In this document: positions 63,645 through 64,000 of the stretch, one piece after another
Position numbering within the stretch: position 1 is the first letter of the stretch
Layout: each line of letters starts with the position of its first letter
NCBI GenBank assembly: GCA_021202985.1
Contig: JAJQCA010000083.1
Span: forward strand, 52,863-116,862
Length of the DNA stretch: 64,000 nt
Direction of reading: 5' to 3'
Source: Alistipes sp.
GTDB lineage: Bacteria; Bacteroidota; Bacteroidia; Bacteroidales; Rikenellaceae
Notes under the pieces: model-generated
Seen by the model: the letters and a program-made list of their open reading frames with translations, nothing else
Databases searched by the model: none
Told to the model about the DNA's origin: nothing
Made by a program: the position numbers and the translations under genes

Positions 63645-64000
63645 GACTCATACCAAGAATGTGAAATGGTAATCCGTGGACGAGACTAAATCCCCAATGA
63701 CCACCAACTACCTATAGTAGTATGTAGGTGTGACTTCATCAAACCGTTCATTACCCCGGTAGTAAAATCCTCGACCATCTGGATAGTTCTTGCGATAATG
63801 TTGATATTATAAGGAATAAATAAGATGGTCATATATTTTCAACCGGTATCCACTCTAATGAAACTGCATACGCTGTTATGGTTAAATTTCCACATTTTTC
63901 CCTAAACATTTGACTGATTTACCGCAAAAACGGTCGTGGGGGATATTCTAAAAAGTCACGTAGTTTGCATTATTATATATTTGAGAGAATATAGTAATCA
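63645..64000. other. AT-rich non-coding end of the window
   Basis: No gene seen. A TATATTTG -7 box at 63976-63983 on the plus strand may serve a gene beyond the window edge. Confidence 0.35.

Overview
The window is chromosomal DNA from a GC-rich member of the Bacteroidota, class Bacteroidia; a Rikenellaceae/Alistipes-like organism is my guess from base composition and gene content. The grounds are repeated Bacteroidetes-type promoters (-7 box TAnnTTTG), lipoproteins with Bacteroidetes-style lipoboxes, a MoxR/DUF58/VWA/TPR (Bat-type) operon, an EF-G2-like translation factor, pyruvate phosphate dikinase and a Bacteroidetes-type tyrosine recombinase. I see no rRNA, tRNA, CRISPR array or insertion sequence.

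Layout. 0-11 kb is leftward housekeeping: ilvE, metG, ndk, a RluD-family pseudouridine synthase with a PASTA protein, mqnE (futalosine route to menaquinone), rpmH (51 codons, with its own promoter and terminator), a flippase-like membrane protein and an acyl-CoA synthetase. 11-19.8 kb holds queG, an S41 lipoprotein protease, the EF-G2-like factor, a serine hydrolase, small unknown genes and dCMP deaminase. 19.8-26.8 kb is the leftward Bat-type operon, in which a DUF1444-like lipoprotein gene is broken by one base in a run of seven T. 27-33.6 kb contains a DUF4435 protein, a SUI1/YciH factor coupled to a 1016-residue HExxH/outer-membrane protein, a lipoprotein and a voltage-gated cation channel. 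34-39 kb is an alpha-glucan cluster (GH57, GT4 glycogen synthase-like, debranching enzyme). 39.7-45.8 kb runs rightward: TlpA-like lipoprotein, lpxH, thyA, folA, ppdK. 46-54 kb runs leftward: a second S41 lipoprotein, nth, lrgB/lrgA, a UvrD/PcrA helicase, YitT and manA. 54.6-58 kb has an ABC exporter pair and galE.

From 58.3 kb the window becomes accessory in character: a tyrosine recombinase, then a 277-bp segment bounded by perfect 17-bp inverted repeats with a consensus -7 box just inside the right repeat (a candidate invertible promoter), a degraded reading frame, a solitary GH78-type alpha-L-rhamnosidase without SusC/SusD partners, a DUF202 protein and AT-rich non-coding DNA.

How the genes fit together: thyA, folA and dCMP deaminase serve dTMP supply. 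GH57, GT4 and debranching enzyme form a glycogen-type module. A 16-bp GTGTG/CACAC dyad lies upstream of both the debranching enzyme and ppdK, suggesting shared carbon-status control. The strongest candidates for new biology are the recombinase with its invertible promoter, the slippery frameshift in the Bat-type operon, and the Ca-channel-like selectivity filter.
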